Origin: an uncultured Roseburia sp.
Lineage (GTDB): Bacteria > Bacillota > Clostridia > Lachnospirales > Lachnospiraceae
DNA length: 37,900 bases
Reading direction: 5' to 3'
Assembly (NCBI GenBank): GCA_947647505.1
Contig: CANSKO010000023.1
Location: forward strand, 1 to 37,900
Part shown: positions 25,943-34,284 of the stretch, piece by piece
Layout: each line of letters starts with the position of its first letter
How positions within the stretch are numbered: position 1 is the first letter of the stretch
Program-made: the position numbers and the translations under genes
The notes under the pieces: generated by a model
Told to the model about the DNA's origin: nothing
Databases searched by the model: none
Seen by the model: the letters and a program-made list of their open reading frames with translations, nothing else

Positions 25943-28054
25943 TTATCTTAATGCGTCATCGATAAATAAACTTCTATTCCCATAATACATGATATCAAGT
26001 TTATGCAGCGCTCTAGTTCCTGCAATATATAATATCTGTCTGTCTCTTTCCGAATTATATTCTTCTACAGTAACACTGGGAACAATCACATAATCAAACT
26101 CTAATCCTTTTACCAGGTACGAATTTGTTACAATAATTCCTTCATGGAAGTTTGAATTCTCATTATTCATTAAATAACACTTTTCTTTATGGTCATCATC
26201 TAATGCAGCATACAATTCATCTGCTGCTGATGCAGTTTTACAAATTACAACCATAGTAGTAGTAACTGATAAATCTACACTATCAATTTTTTTCTGGATA
26301 CTATCTATCATAGAATTGTAATTATCATACTGCTCAATACTTGGCATTTCACCATGTCGCTCAAATGATTCGGCATCTGATAAACTGCACATTTTTCTGC
26401 AAAACTCACTGATTTCAAAAGTTGAACGGTAACTTTTCATCATCTTAACGAACGTAGCTTTCTCTCCAAAGATCTTTTCCAGGTTATCTATTAAAGTAGC
26501 ATTATTACGATCAACTACCTGATTTATATCACCTAAAATAGTCATTTTACATTTGAAAAGAGTATTTAAAATTTCATACTGAACCATCGAATAATCTTGC
26601 ATTTCATCAACTATAACATGCTTTATTCTTTCAAAATATGACCTTTCGTTTCCGAATAAAAGAAATTTTAATAAAATAATTGGAAAAACATCCTCATATT
26701 GAACATTATTATTTGGAGACAAACTAAACGCCTGACATTCAGAATATTTTAAACGCACTTTAGTAATAAACTGCTCATACAATTCCATGATATTTTTTGT
26801 TTTCGCCATATCTTTCAAGTTTTTCTTAATTTCATTTCTAGAAGATATAGAAATAATCGCACCATGATCAGATTCGTATATATCCGCTATTCTATCCGCA
26901 ATATGATCCAATCTTACAAACACAGGATACTTTGACAACATCATTCCAGAATATAATTCCTTAATCCATGCGCCTTCTGTTGACTCACCATTCAACGAAT
27001 ACGCAGAAAATTCAAACAAAGTATCTTCCAATTCTTTTGCAAATTCTTTCAGTTCATTCAGGAATGCAGTCCCACTTTTTAATCTAATGCTTTTTAATCT
27101 TTCATCGTCCTCCTGACAATTAATCACATACTCCATCTGTTTATATTTTTTTTCATATTTTGAAATCCCCTTCATCTCATGCTCGGCAATTTCATCAAAA
27201 CTTACCTCTGTTATGTTTTGCTCACCTAATTCTGGTAATACATTTGAAATATAGTCTGAAAAAATAGTATTTGGCGAAATAATTAAAACTTCACTTGATT
27301 TTAAATTATTTCTATTCTGGTAAAGTAAAAATGCTATTCGATGTAATGCAATCGATGTTTTTCCAGAACCTGCAACCCCCTGAACAACCATGACATTAGA
27401 TGACTGATCCCTTACAATGGAATTCTGTTCTTTTTGAATGGTCGCGACAATATTTCTCATCTTTGTACTCCCATTGCCTGACAATTCTTTCTGTAATATT
27501 TCGTCATCTATATTAAAATTGGATTGTATTGCATATTCCATAACACCTTTTCTAATTTTCAACTGTCTTTTCTGAGTAATCTCGCCATCAATAGTGCCCA
27601 TAGGCGCTTCATAAAACGCTTTTCCTGTATCAAAATCATAATACATACTTGAAATAGGAGCTCTCCAGTCATATATCAGGTTACTGATATTCCCTTTTTC
27701 CTGTAATCCTCCAAGACCGATATATAATATCTCAGCTTCATCCTCACCATCATATACAAAATCAATCCTGCCAAAATAAGGATTTTCATTTTGTTTCATC
27801 AATAGTCTTCTTTTATTGTCCCTCATCTCATAAGAATCATGTTCTTCCGAAATACTTAATCTATTAGAAGCAATTTCTTCCGGATCAAGCTCATAAATGT
27901 TTTCCCAAAGATATCTTTTTTGCTCAAGAATTCCTTCTTTCGCTTTTTCCATCGAATTTTCCACTTCATCCAACTGTTTTGAAATAACACCCTGAATATA
28001 GTCTAAGTGTTCCAATTCTTCTTTCTTTATACTGTTATCTACTTTATTATCCAT
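25943..28054 (-). CDS. HelD-like superfamily 1 helicase/ATPase (RNA polymerase recycling type)
   Basis: The 703-residue protein has the HelD layout. An N-terminal helical hairpin/coiled coil (about 10-60) comes first, then the family hallmarks YFGRIDF and DWRAPISSMYYDFDTG. Walker A is VQGVAGSGKTSIALHRIAFL (GVAGSGKTS, residues 226-234) and the Walker B region is HVIVDEMQDYSMVQYEIL; a C-terminal UvrD-like domain includes VKGLEFDYVIVPSV. HelD proteins pull stalled RNA polymerase off nucleic acid, and some actinobacterial relatives (HelR) protect it from rifamycins. GGAGG precedes the ATG. The gene is AT-rich like the island and follows the CYTH gene by 205 bp, so it may belong functionally to that operon or be an independent passenger. 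Confidence 0.9.
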   Translation of the reverse strand: MDNKVDNSIKKEELEHLDYIQGVISKQLDEVENSMEKAKEGILEQKRYLWENIYELDPEEIASNRLSISEEHDSYEMRDNKRRLLMKQNENPYFGRIDFVYDGEDEAEILYIGLGGLQEKGNISNLIYDWRAPISSMYYDFDTGKAFYEAPMGTIDGEITQKRQLKIRKGVMEYAIQSNFNIDDEILQKELSGNGSTKMRNIVATIQKEQNSIVRDQSSNVMVVQGVAGSGKTSIALHRIAFLLYQNRNNLKSSEVLIISPNTIFSDYISNVLPELGEQNITEVSFDEIAEHEMKGISKYEKKYKQMEYVINCQEDDERLKSIRLKSGTAFLNELKEFAKELEDTLFEFSAYSLNGESTEGAWIKELYSGMMLSKYPVFVRLDHIADRIADIYESDHGAIISISSRNEIKKNLKDMAKTKNIMELYEQFITKVRLKYSECQAFSLSPNNNVQYEDVFPIILLKFLLFGNERSYFERIKHVIVDEMQDYSMVQYEILNTLFKCKMTILGDINQVVDRNNATLIDNLEKIFGEKATFVKMMKSYRSTFEISEFCRKMCSLSDAESFERHGEMPSIEQYDNYNSMIDSIQKKIDSVDLSVTTTMVVICKTASAADELYAALDDDHKEKCYLMNNENSNFHEGIIVTNSYLVKGLEFDYVIVPSVTVEEYNSERDRQILYIAGTRALHKLDIMYYGNRSLFIDDALR

Positions 28055-28259
28055 TTGAAAACCTCCATATATAACCTGTTTACAACAAATTTCTCTCTCA
28101 ATTCATAAAATTTTTCTATATTGATCATCTCACTACATAATTTTTGCATAGATATCACGCATAATTTTTGGATGAAAATCATAATAATGGGTATGAAGAA
28201 TGAAATGCCGTCATGTATCTGTTCTGAAACATAATATCTTTCCAGCTACTACCGGTTCT

Positions 28260-28742
28260 CTATTCCTCACAAAATCGCCTCCATATGTTTTTTACATAGA
28301 ACCTTTCATTTTCTGTGACCTCTTCCTTCACAAAATCGTATCCTTTTATTTTTCCCTGCATCTTATGATAATCTTCCATATCAGCATATTCGATCTCTGC
28401 AAAACAAATATCTATGTTTTTACATTTTTTAAATGAAATGCTATGTATCTCATCAATTGCATATTCCCATACCTCAAAAACTAAATCCTTACAACAATTG
28501 ACATCCATGATATCAAAATACTGTTCCCTGGATAATCTCATTTTGACTTCTTTTCTCTTTAAAAAATTCTCGCTTTTAAAAGTTAAATTATATCGTTCTT
28601 CACCATCATCAAAAACTCTTCTATTTATGCGAATCTCTGGATCTGATGATAAATATTGACGATACACTATTGTATGTCGAATAAATTCTAATTCATTTTG
28701 GGGCAATTTATCAAAAATAAACTTTTGCTCAATTTCATACAT
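28260..28742 (-). CDS. CYTH-domain (triphosphate tunnel) protein
   Basis: The 160-residue protein begins MYEIEQKF, giving the CYTH signature E-x-E-x-K at residues 3-7. It continues with basic strands (EIRINRRVF, YNLTFKS, VKMRLSRE) and an acidic strand CFAEIEYADMEDY, as in triphosphate tunnel metalloenzymes. Such proteins bind triphosphates or nucleotides with divalent metals and act as triphosphatases or adenylate cyclases. I start it at 28742, five bases after the upstream stop, because the signature then sits at the N-terminus; an upstream ATG at 28769 lies inside the previous gene without a ribosome site. It is the last close-packed gene of the peptide-maturation operon. Confidence 0.78.
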   Translation of the reverse strand: MYEIEQKFIFDKLPQNELEFIRHTIVYRQYLSSDPEIRINRRVFDDGEERYNLTFKSENFLKRKEVKMRLSREQYFDIMDVNCCKDLVFEVWEYAIDEIHSISFKKCKNIDICFAEIEYADMEDYHKMQGKIKGYDFVKEEVTENERFYVKNIWRRFCEE

Positions 28743-28747
28743 ATTAA

Positions 28748-30832
28748 TTAGCCAACTCCTATAATCCATTGTCCATTGTCTTTTATTAGACTCATAAAAT
28801 AATCTACAGGAAAGATCACCTTATAAAACGCTTCTTTTCCCGGAGATACCAAAACTACGCTGTTTTCTTTTATCTCATCTAATACTACATAATGATGATT
28901 TCCTCTAAATTCTTCATCATTAAATAATACGTCGCTCCTCACACACAAAATAATATCACTTACCTGTTTTTTTAATTCCTTAATAACAAGAAGATCCATT
29001 TCTTTTTCAATGAAACAATTATGCCTGCCGATGCAATCATCAAGCCTCTTCATTTCAATACAGTCATAATTCACTTTATTTTTGTAATCATTCATAAGAT
29101 TACTTTTATAATAAAAAACTTTTGTATTAATACCAACTTCATCCTCCAAGTAATTTACCAATTCGAAAATCCAAATTAACTCCTTGTCATTTCGACTTCC
29201 TCTTTTCTCTTTTAAAATGAAATCTACACATGCATTTCCACAAGATAAATCCCTTTTTTTTGCAGCAAATGGATACCATATTATCTTATTCATCCAATTT
29301 TTTCCATTTATAAAGAACTCATGGTTAGATTGGCTCACAAAAACAGCTGTTTTTTCTTCAAACGAATTACGCCAACTGTTTTCGATTTTCATGTTCTCTG
29401 GTATTACTACTTTTTTTAATCTTACTTGTCCAAAGCTTCGCTCTCCTATATCATTAACCACTTCGTCCAATAAAAGGTTCACTATTTTACATTTTTCAAA
29501 TGCAAAAGCTCCAATCTTTACTGTTTTTACATTCAATTCTTTTACGTTAATTTTTTCATAATAAGCATATGGGTATATATATATTCCACTGTTAATTGTT
29601 AACTTATTTTTTATTTGACTTTGAATACAGAAAAATACATTATTATCTTTATCTATGATACATCCCTGAAAGGTTTTATACTGCATTGAATCCAATTTTA
29701 TATTATCAATACTGTTACTCCCAACAAAACACCCTGGCGCTAAGAAGATAATGTTATTTCCATTAAATATAATTTCCTGGAGTTTTTTACAATATGAAAA
29801 AGCAGCATATCCAACTTTTTCAACAGTGTGTGGAACACTAATTCTCTTAATCCTTCCACAGCCTGCAAATGCACAATTTTCAATTTTTTTTACTTGAGCT
29901 AAAACAAGATTTTTTTTTAAATTAGGAACTTTTATCAAAGTATCTATACTTTTATCATATAAAACTCCGTAATAGGATGAAAACCTGTCATTATCAGGAT
30001 CTACAATATATTCGGTTATATCTGCTTCTTCAAATGCAAATGCAGATATCTCAGTAACACTCTCTGGTATTTCTATCCGTATTTTTCCAGTACAGTTTCT
30101 AAATGCCCGCTCTCGTATACAAGTTATTCCATTCGGCACTTTTACAGTTTCCGAATTATATATACATTTTATCAACTCATTCTTATAGCAAATAAACTTT
30201 CCCGATTCTGTTTCAATAGCATCTTTTGTTGGCTGCAATATCTTACATATTGATGTATATTTCTCTGCGCATTTTTCCATCCCATATTGATATGCATAAA
30301 AAATAACATCACTCGTCTCATCAAAAGTAATACTTGAATTATCAATTACTAAAACTTTAAAATTCATTTGCCCAACAAACTCAAACATGAATCTATATGC
30401 CATTTCCGATATTTTGGGTTTTACCAGATCTTTATCATGGTTATTTCTGCTATATATACGACGAAACAATGTTTCAGAGTCGGCATACAGAATAATCATT
30501 AAATCCGGCTCACCCCAAGCCATTGAAATACATTTAAAATACTCCACTGATAAATCATTTGCCCTTGACCAATAATTTGAAATATAAAATCTGTCCGTTA
30601 CAACATTCTTCTTTTCTAATTTGTTAAAAAAATAATTTTGTCTTATTCCGTATATCCCCGGAACATCGCCTCCTGTATACTTATCAATTGTTACAAAACT
30701 ATCATAAATTCCACTCGTATCATGCATTTCGTGAAATGATTTAGCAATAAACTCGCCGCCAATTCTTTTAGCAAGAACTTTGGCCTGACTCGTTTTTCCC
30801 ACACCATCCATTCCTTCAATAGCTATATGCAT
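28748..30832 (-). CDS. Three-part protein: thymidylate-kinase-like domain, BspA-type leucine-rich repeats, GUCD1/C39-like papain-fold domain
   Basis: Three regions are visible in this 694-residue protein. Residues 1-190 resemble thymidylate kinase: P-loop EGMDGVGKTS (6-15), the DRFYISNYWSRAND motif and PDLMIILYADSETLFRRI. Residues about 210-490 are leucine-rich repeats of the BspA/LRR_5 type (IPESVTEISAFAFEEADI, CAFAGCGRIKRISVPHTVEKVGYAAF). Residues 525-694 resemble the guanylylate cyclase 2/GUCD1 and C39 peptidase-like papain fold: Cys531 in SCGNACVDFIL, His646/647 in GNHHYVVLDEI, then VSPG where these families often have a D/N-P-A. GAGGTGAT precedes the ATG. It lies 4 bp after the nucleotidyltransferase gene. 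There is no signal peptide, so it is cytosolic. A role in leader removal or peptide binding is inference. Confidence 0.75.
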   Translation of the reverse strand: MHIAIEGMDGVGKTSQAKVLAKRIGGEFIAKSFHEMHDTSGIYDSFVTIDKYTGGDVPGIYGIRQNYFFNKLEKKNVVTDRFYISNYWSRANDLSVEYFKCISMAWGEPDLMIILYADSETLFRRIYSRNNHDKDLVKPKISEMAYRFMFEFVGQMNFKVLVIDNSSITFDETSDVIFYAYQYGMEKCAEKYTSICKILQPTKDAIETESGKFICYKNELIKCIYNSETVKVPNGITCIRERAFRNCTGKIRIEIPESVTEISAFAFEEADITEYIVDPDNDRFSSYYGVLYDKSIDTLIKVPNLKKNLVLAQVKKIENCAFAGCGRIKRISVPHTVEKVGYAAFSYCKKLQEIIFNGNNIIFLAPGCFVGSNSIDNIKLDSMQYKTFQGCIIDKDNNVFFCIQSQIKNKLTINSGIYIYPYAYYEKINVKELNVKTVKIGAFAFEKCKIVNLLLDEVVNDIGERSFGQVRLKKVVIPENMKIENSWRNSFEEKTAVFVSQSNHEFFINGKNWMNKIIWYPFAAKKRDLSCGNACVDFILKEKRGSRNDKELIWIFELVNYLEDEVGINTKVFYYKSNLMNDYKNKVNYDCIEMKRLDDCIGRHNCFIEKEMDLLVIKELKKQVSDIILCVRSDVLFNDEEFRGNHHYVVLDEIKENSVVLVSPGKEAFYKVIFPVDYFMSLIKDNGQWIIGVG

Positions 30833-30836
30833 AAAA

Positions 30837-32597
30837 TCACCTCAAACTATCCAGCCATCGTTCCTCAAAAGCTATAGCATATGGTATGTCCATAATCTCT
30901 GAGCCTGACACTTCCACAATTCGCTTTAAATATTTTCTAATCTCAGTTTTCATACTTTCCTCATAGTTCTCTCGCATTTCAAGAAATATACCTACCGGCG
31001 TTACAATTAAAAAAATGTATCCAATTTGAATTCGATAAATCAGATCTGTAAGCCGACTCATTCGTATTATTTTTTCATAAAATTCACACTGTTTGATTTT
31101 ATTGACAAACTTATCGACATTTATTACTTTTTTGAATATTAATGTCGGATACAAATATACCCTCTGTGTATCAACCTGATCTTCAATATATTTCTCAAAA
31201 TAGACCGTTTTAATTCTTCTAACATCATCTTCACTGTATGGCCATTCTCTTAAATTAACACGATCCATTAATTCTTTATACTCCTCAAACACCGCATAAA
31301 TCATACTTGAATTATCGGAAATAACATAGTCTTGCTTTATAAATTTCAATACAACAGAGAATAACTCACCTAAACCATTCTTTTCTATTTCCTTCTTCAA
31401 TACATCCAAACTATATTTATTTTGAGATAACATGATAAACAAGTCATTAATATCCTTCAAAAAAACTTCTTTATGTTTAAACAAATGACATAATGCGACA
31501 ACAATTAAACTTTCCAAAGCCAGTCCCTGTTCAGAAGCTATTGGGACATAACTGGCTACCCTAATCATTGGAAAACCAGTGAAATTCACATCAATTATTA
31601 ACCGAAATTGCAAATTTATGATTTTCTGAACATGTAAATGCCCCGTATAGCTTTCTTCATCTCCTTTTACTGTTTTCTTTAATGAAAAAGAATCTGGAAA
31701 AATATTAAAATCGTTTTCCAGCAGCCAACCAATAATTGTAAAAGCGTCTATTTCATTTAATACAAGTAAATCAAAATCTGTCAAATTTCTCATTTGTGGT
31801 TCTGCATACAAATTTTTTGTAAATGCACCTTTTACCCAATACGCCTTTAATTTTTTGTCACTAATAAATTTGTTTACCTTATCAACCTCACTTTTTGCCA
31901 TTCTCGTTCTTTGATATTGATAGATAAGCAATCTCCATCGATTATCATGTAAATCGATTGCTTCCAGTTTCTTTAAATTTTGATAAACCATTGGCATCAA
32001 TTTATATTCTTCCATAAATTCAAATTCAGCTTCTCCCAATGATTCATATAACTGTATGGCTTCGTTGCGGGATATATCATGAATATTTAAGCGCCCCAAA
32101 CGCATTAATATTTTTCTTTTATTTTCTGATATTTCGTACTGCCCATGAATATGTCTCGGTTTTTGGTATAACCAGGACACATTCTCTCTTGTAGCACATG
32201 CATCACAATCTAATTTATCAACATAAAGATTAATTTTTTCGTTATTTTCCTCACCGGCAGAGGTTCTTTCCATTGAACATTCACGCAAGATGGATATTGG
32301 TGACATATAACATCCTAATCTATCCATTTTAACAACGTCATCAATTCCCTCTATCCCTTCTCCCTTCTCAAGTTTTAGTCCAATGTCATTGCATATTTTT
32401 GTGATTGCGCTACACGGTTTCCCATTCGCCACTTTCTGCAGATGTCTGCACATTAGTTCACAACATTTACACCCATTTGAGATCATATTAAAGTTCATAA
32501 GACCATCTTCAAAGTCGTATAACAATGTAACGCTATCCCCGCAAGCCAGACCATCTTTCATTACAATGTGACTGGGCATTATTAATTTACTATGCAT
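30837..32597 (-). CDS. SufU/IscU-like domain fused to an NTP_transf_5-type nucleotidyltransferase
   Basis: The 586-residue protein has two parts. Residues 1-110 look like an Fe-S scaffold/sulfur-carrier domain: Cys19 in ACGDSVTLLYDF (compare CGD in SufU), Cys43/45/46/50 in GCKCCELMC, and Cys107 in SILREC at the place of the third ligand cysteine. A CxxC (131-134) follows. Residues about 180-450 resemble the uncharacterised nucleotidyltransferase family often found in peptide-maturation loci: WVKGAFTKNLY (Lys256) and MRNLTDFDLLV (Asp274, Asp276). The remainder is helical and unassigned. Its ATG overlaps the stop of the cysteine desulfurase gene by one base (TAATG), so the sulfur donor and this acceptor are translationally coupled. 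Confidence 0.75.
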   Translation of the reverse strand: MHSKLIMPSHIVMKDGLACGDSVTLLYDFEDGLMNFNMISNGCKCCELMCRHLQKVANGKPCSAITKICNDIGLKLEKGEGIEGIDDVVKMDRLGCYMSPISILRECSMERTSAGEENNEKINLYVDKLDCDACATRENVSWLYQKPRHIHGQYEISENKRKILMRLGRLNIHDISRNEAIQLYESLGEAEFEFMEEYKLMPMVYQNLKKLEAIDLHDNRWRLLIYQYQRTRMAKSEVDKVNKFISDKKLKAYWVKGAFTKNLYAEPQMRNLTDFDLLVLNEIDAFTIIGWLLENDFNIFPDSFSLKKTVKGDEESYTGHLHVQKIINLQFRLIIDVNFTGFPMIRVASYVPIASEQGLALESLIVVALCHLFKHKEVFLKDINDLFIMLSQNKYSLDVLKKEIEKNGLGELFSVVLKFIKQDYVISDNSSMIYAVFEEYKELMDRVNLREWPYSEDDVRRIKTVYFEKYIEDQVDTQRVYLYPTLIFKKVINVDKFVNKIKQCEFYEKIIRMSRLTDLIYRIQIGYIFLIVTPVGIFLEMRENYEESMKTEIRKYLKRIVEVSGSEIMDIPYAIAFEERWLDSLR

Positions 32598-33733
32598 TAC
32601 AAATACCCCCTGATAACATTAACAATCCTCTCCACATCATAACCTTCTATGCCAATCCCCAATGATATTCTAACTATAGGTTTCATACTGAACTTTGCAA
32701 TTGAATTTTGTGAACATATATGACCTGCTCTTACAATTATACCGTTATTTGAAAAAATTTCTTCAACATCATGTGCGTGTATATTTTTATGCCAAAATGA
32801 AACTATAGAAGTCGATTCTCCTGCGCTTACAATAGTAACCTTACTTTTTTTTCTTAATTCTTCCAATATTTCTGATGAATATCGTTTTTCTAAAAATTTT
32901 ATATGATCGAATCCAAACTCATTCATGTACTTACAGGCTTCTTTCCAACCAATGCAATTCGCAACATCGATAGAGCCCGGCTCATATTTTTGAACACCCA
33001 ACTTCCATACATTAGGAAATCCTACTCTTTCTACCATTCCTCCTCCAAAAATACTTGGATTTAAATGATTTAGAAATTTTTTATTTACAAGAGCGCCGGC
33101 TAATGATTTTGGACCATACATTTTATGAGAATTCACAATATTGCAATCTGCCATCTCATTCTTTCTAAATCTAGAGTGGGCACATTTTTGTGAATCATCT
33201 GATATGTATATAATATCATCTCCAAATATTTCTTTCAATCTCACGGTACTTAATGTATACCCATTCGTATTGGCTACTGATGAATATGAAATGATTTTTA
33301 CCCTTTCCTTTATTTCTTTTAGGTACTCAAAGTCAATATCGCCATTACTTAGCAATGGCATTTCAAACAAAATGGCTTTCTTTCGCGAAGCTAATTCACG
33401 CCATGGGAGATAGTTGCTGTGATGCTCATATGGACCAATTAAAATTATATCCATTGGTTCAATCATGTGTTCAAGCCCATAAGCTATGGCATTAATTGCA
33501 TATGTCGCTCCTGGATAAAATATCAATTCAAAATCTGAATCTGTAAAAAAGTTTCTTATATAAGCTCTACTATCCTCAAAAAGCTTATTTGCCTTTATGC
33601 CAATTGAAGAACCTCCACGATTTGGAGCAACATTTATGTCTTTATGATATTGATTTATACTATCAATAACACTCTCTGGCATGAATGTAGTCGCTGCATA
33701 ATCAAAATACGCTATTCTATCATTCATTTTCAT
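32597..33733 (-). CDS. Group II cysteine desulfurase-like PLP enzyme (SufS/CsdA-type)
   Basis: The 378-residue protein carries the catalytic set of class V aminotransferase-fold cysteine desulfurases: His104-His105 in YEHHSNYLPW, Asp179-x2-Gln182 in SDDSQ, PLP Lys204 in NSHKMYGPKSLAGAL, GGGMVERV, and the persulfide-forming Cys340 in VRAGHICSQ. It should release sulfur from cysteine (or selenium from selenocysteine) as an enzyme-bound persulfide. It is slightly shorter than housekeeping SufS (about 405 residues). No sufBCD genes are nearby; instead its partner is the SufU-like/nucleotidyltransferase fusion just downstream. Start ATG 33733 overlaps the ATPase stop (ATGA); a second ATG lies two codons later. 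Confidence 0.87.
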   Translation of the reverse strand: MKMNDRIAYFDYAATTFMPESVIDSINQYHKDINVAPNRGGSSIGIKANKLFEDSRAYIRNFFTDSDFELIFYPGATYAINAIAYGLEHMIEPMDIILIGPYEHHSNYLPWRELASRKKAILFEMPLLSNGDIDFEYLKEIKERVKIISYSSVANTNGYTLSTVRLKEIFGDDIIYISDDSQKCAHSRFRKNEMADCNIVNSHKMYGPKSLAGALVNKKFLNHLNPSIFGGGMVERVGFPNVWKLGVQKYEPGSIDVANCIGWKEACKYMNEFGFDHIKFLEKRYSSEILEELRKKSKVTIVSAGESTSIVSFWHKNIHAHDVEEIFSNNGIIVRAGHICSQNSIAKFSMKPIVRISLGIGIEGYDVERIVNVIRGYL

Positions 33734-34284
33734 ATCCTTTCAATTTCAAATAAGTACTGCAATCCAGCCAAACCGTCATCTTTATGCAATGCCATATACA
33801 GTTCTTTATTCTCTGATTTTATTCTTTCCAATATATCCTTCGATTCTGGAATTAACTCTATCTCGTCAAAAATAATTACATCAACAACGCCTAAAAACAC
33901 TGAAACCACCTGCATGGCATATCTTTGATATATTTTTCTACAACGCTCTCTCTGTTCTCCTGCAGGATAATCGTATCCTTTTTCGAGATAATAGGAAGCA
34001 TCACATAAAATCACTTCTGAATCCAATTCCACTAAATGTGAGGGATACATGTTTTCCCTGATTAATGGATATATAATATCCTTTTTATCACATTGCGAAA
34101 TATTCAGATACTCTTTTGTCTTTGATTGTATTTTTATAAGTAAAGATTTTTCTACATGCTCCGTTGCAGAATCTATAATTAAAATTTTTTTCCCCTTTTC
34201 TAAAGCCTTTTTATATTCTCGAAAAAGATATGTTGATTTCCCCGTATCTCTGTCACCAACGACTGCATTTAATAGATTACTCAT
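33730..34284 (-). CDS. Small P-loop ATPase of unknown role in the peptide-maturation operon
   Basis: The 184-residue protein has Walker A GDRDTGKST (residues 10-18) and Walker B VDVIIFDEIE (134-143), with the catalytic acidic pair Asp140-Glu141. Between them lies a strand ELDSEVILCDASYYLEKG. The fold is RecA/AAA-like, but I cannot name the family. I start it at ATG 34284 (MSNLLNAVVG) rather than the TTG at 34293. It overlaps the radical SAM stop by 8 bp and the desulfurase start by 4 bp, so it is surely part of the operon. It might power peptide handling or complex assembly, which is not shown by sequence. Confidence 0.75.
   Translation of the reverse strand: MSNLLNAVVGDRDTGKSTYLFREYKKALEKGKKILIIDSATEHVEKSLLIKIQSKTKEYLNISQCDKKDIIYPLIRENMYPSHLVELDSEVILCDASYYLEKGYDYPAGEQRERCRKIYQRYAMQVVSVFLGVVDVIIFDEIELIPESKDILERIKSENKELYMALHKDDGLAGLQYLFEIERI

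Noticed and set aside
29184..29561. 125-codon plus-strand frame inside the kinase-LRR gene
   Set aside because: It is antisense to leucine-rich repeat codons, with no ribosome site or family features.
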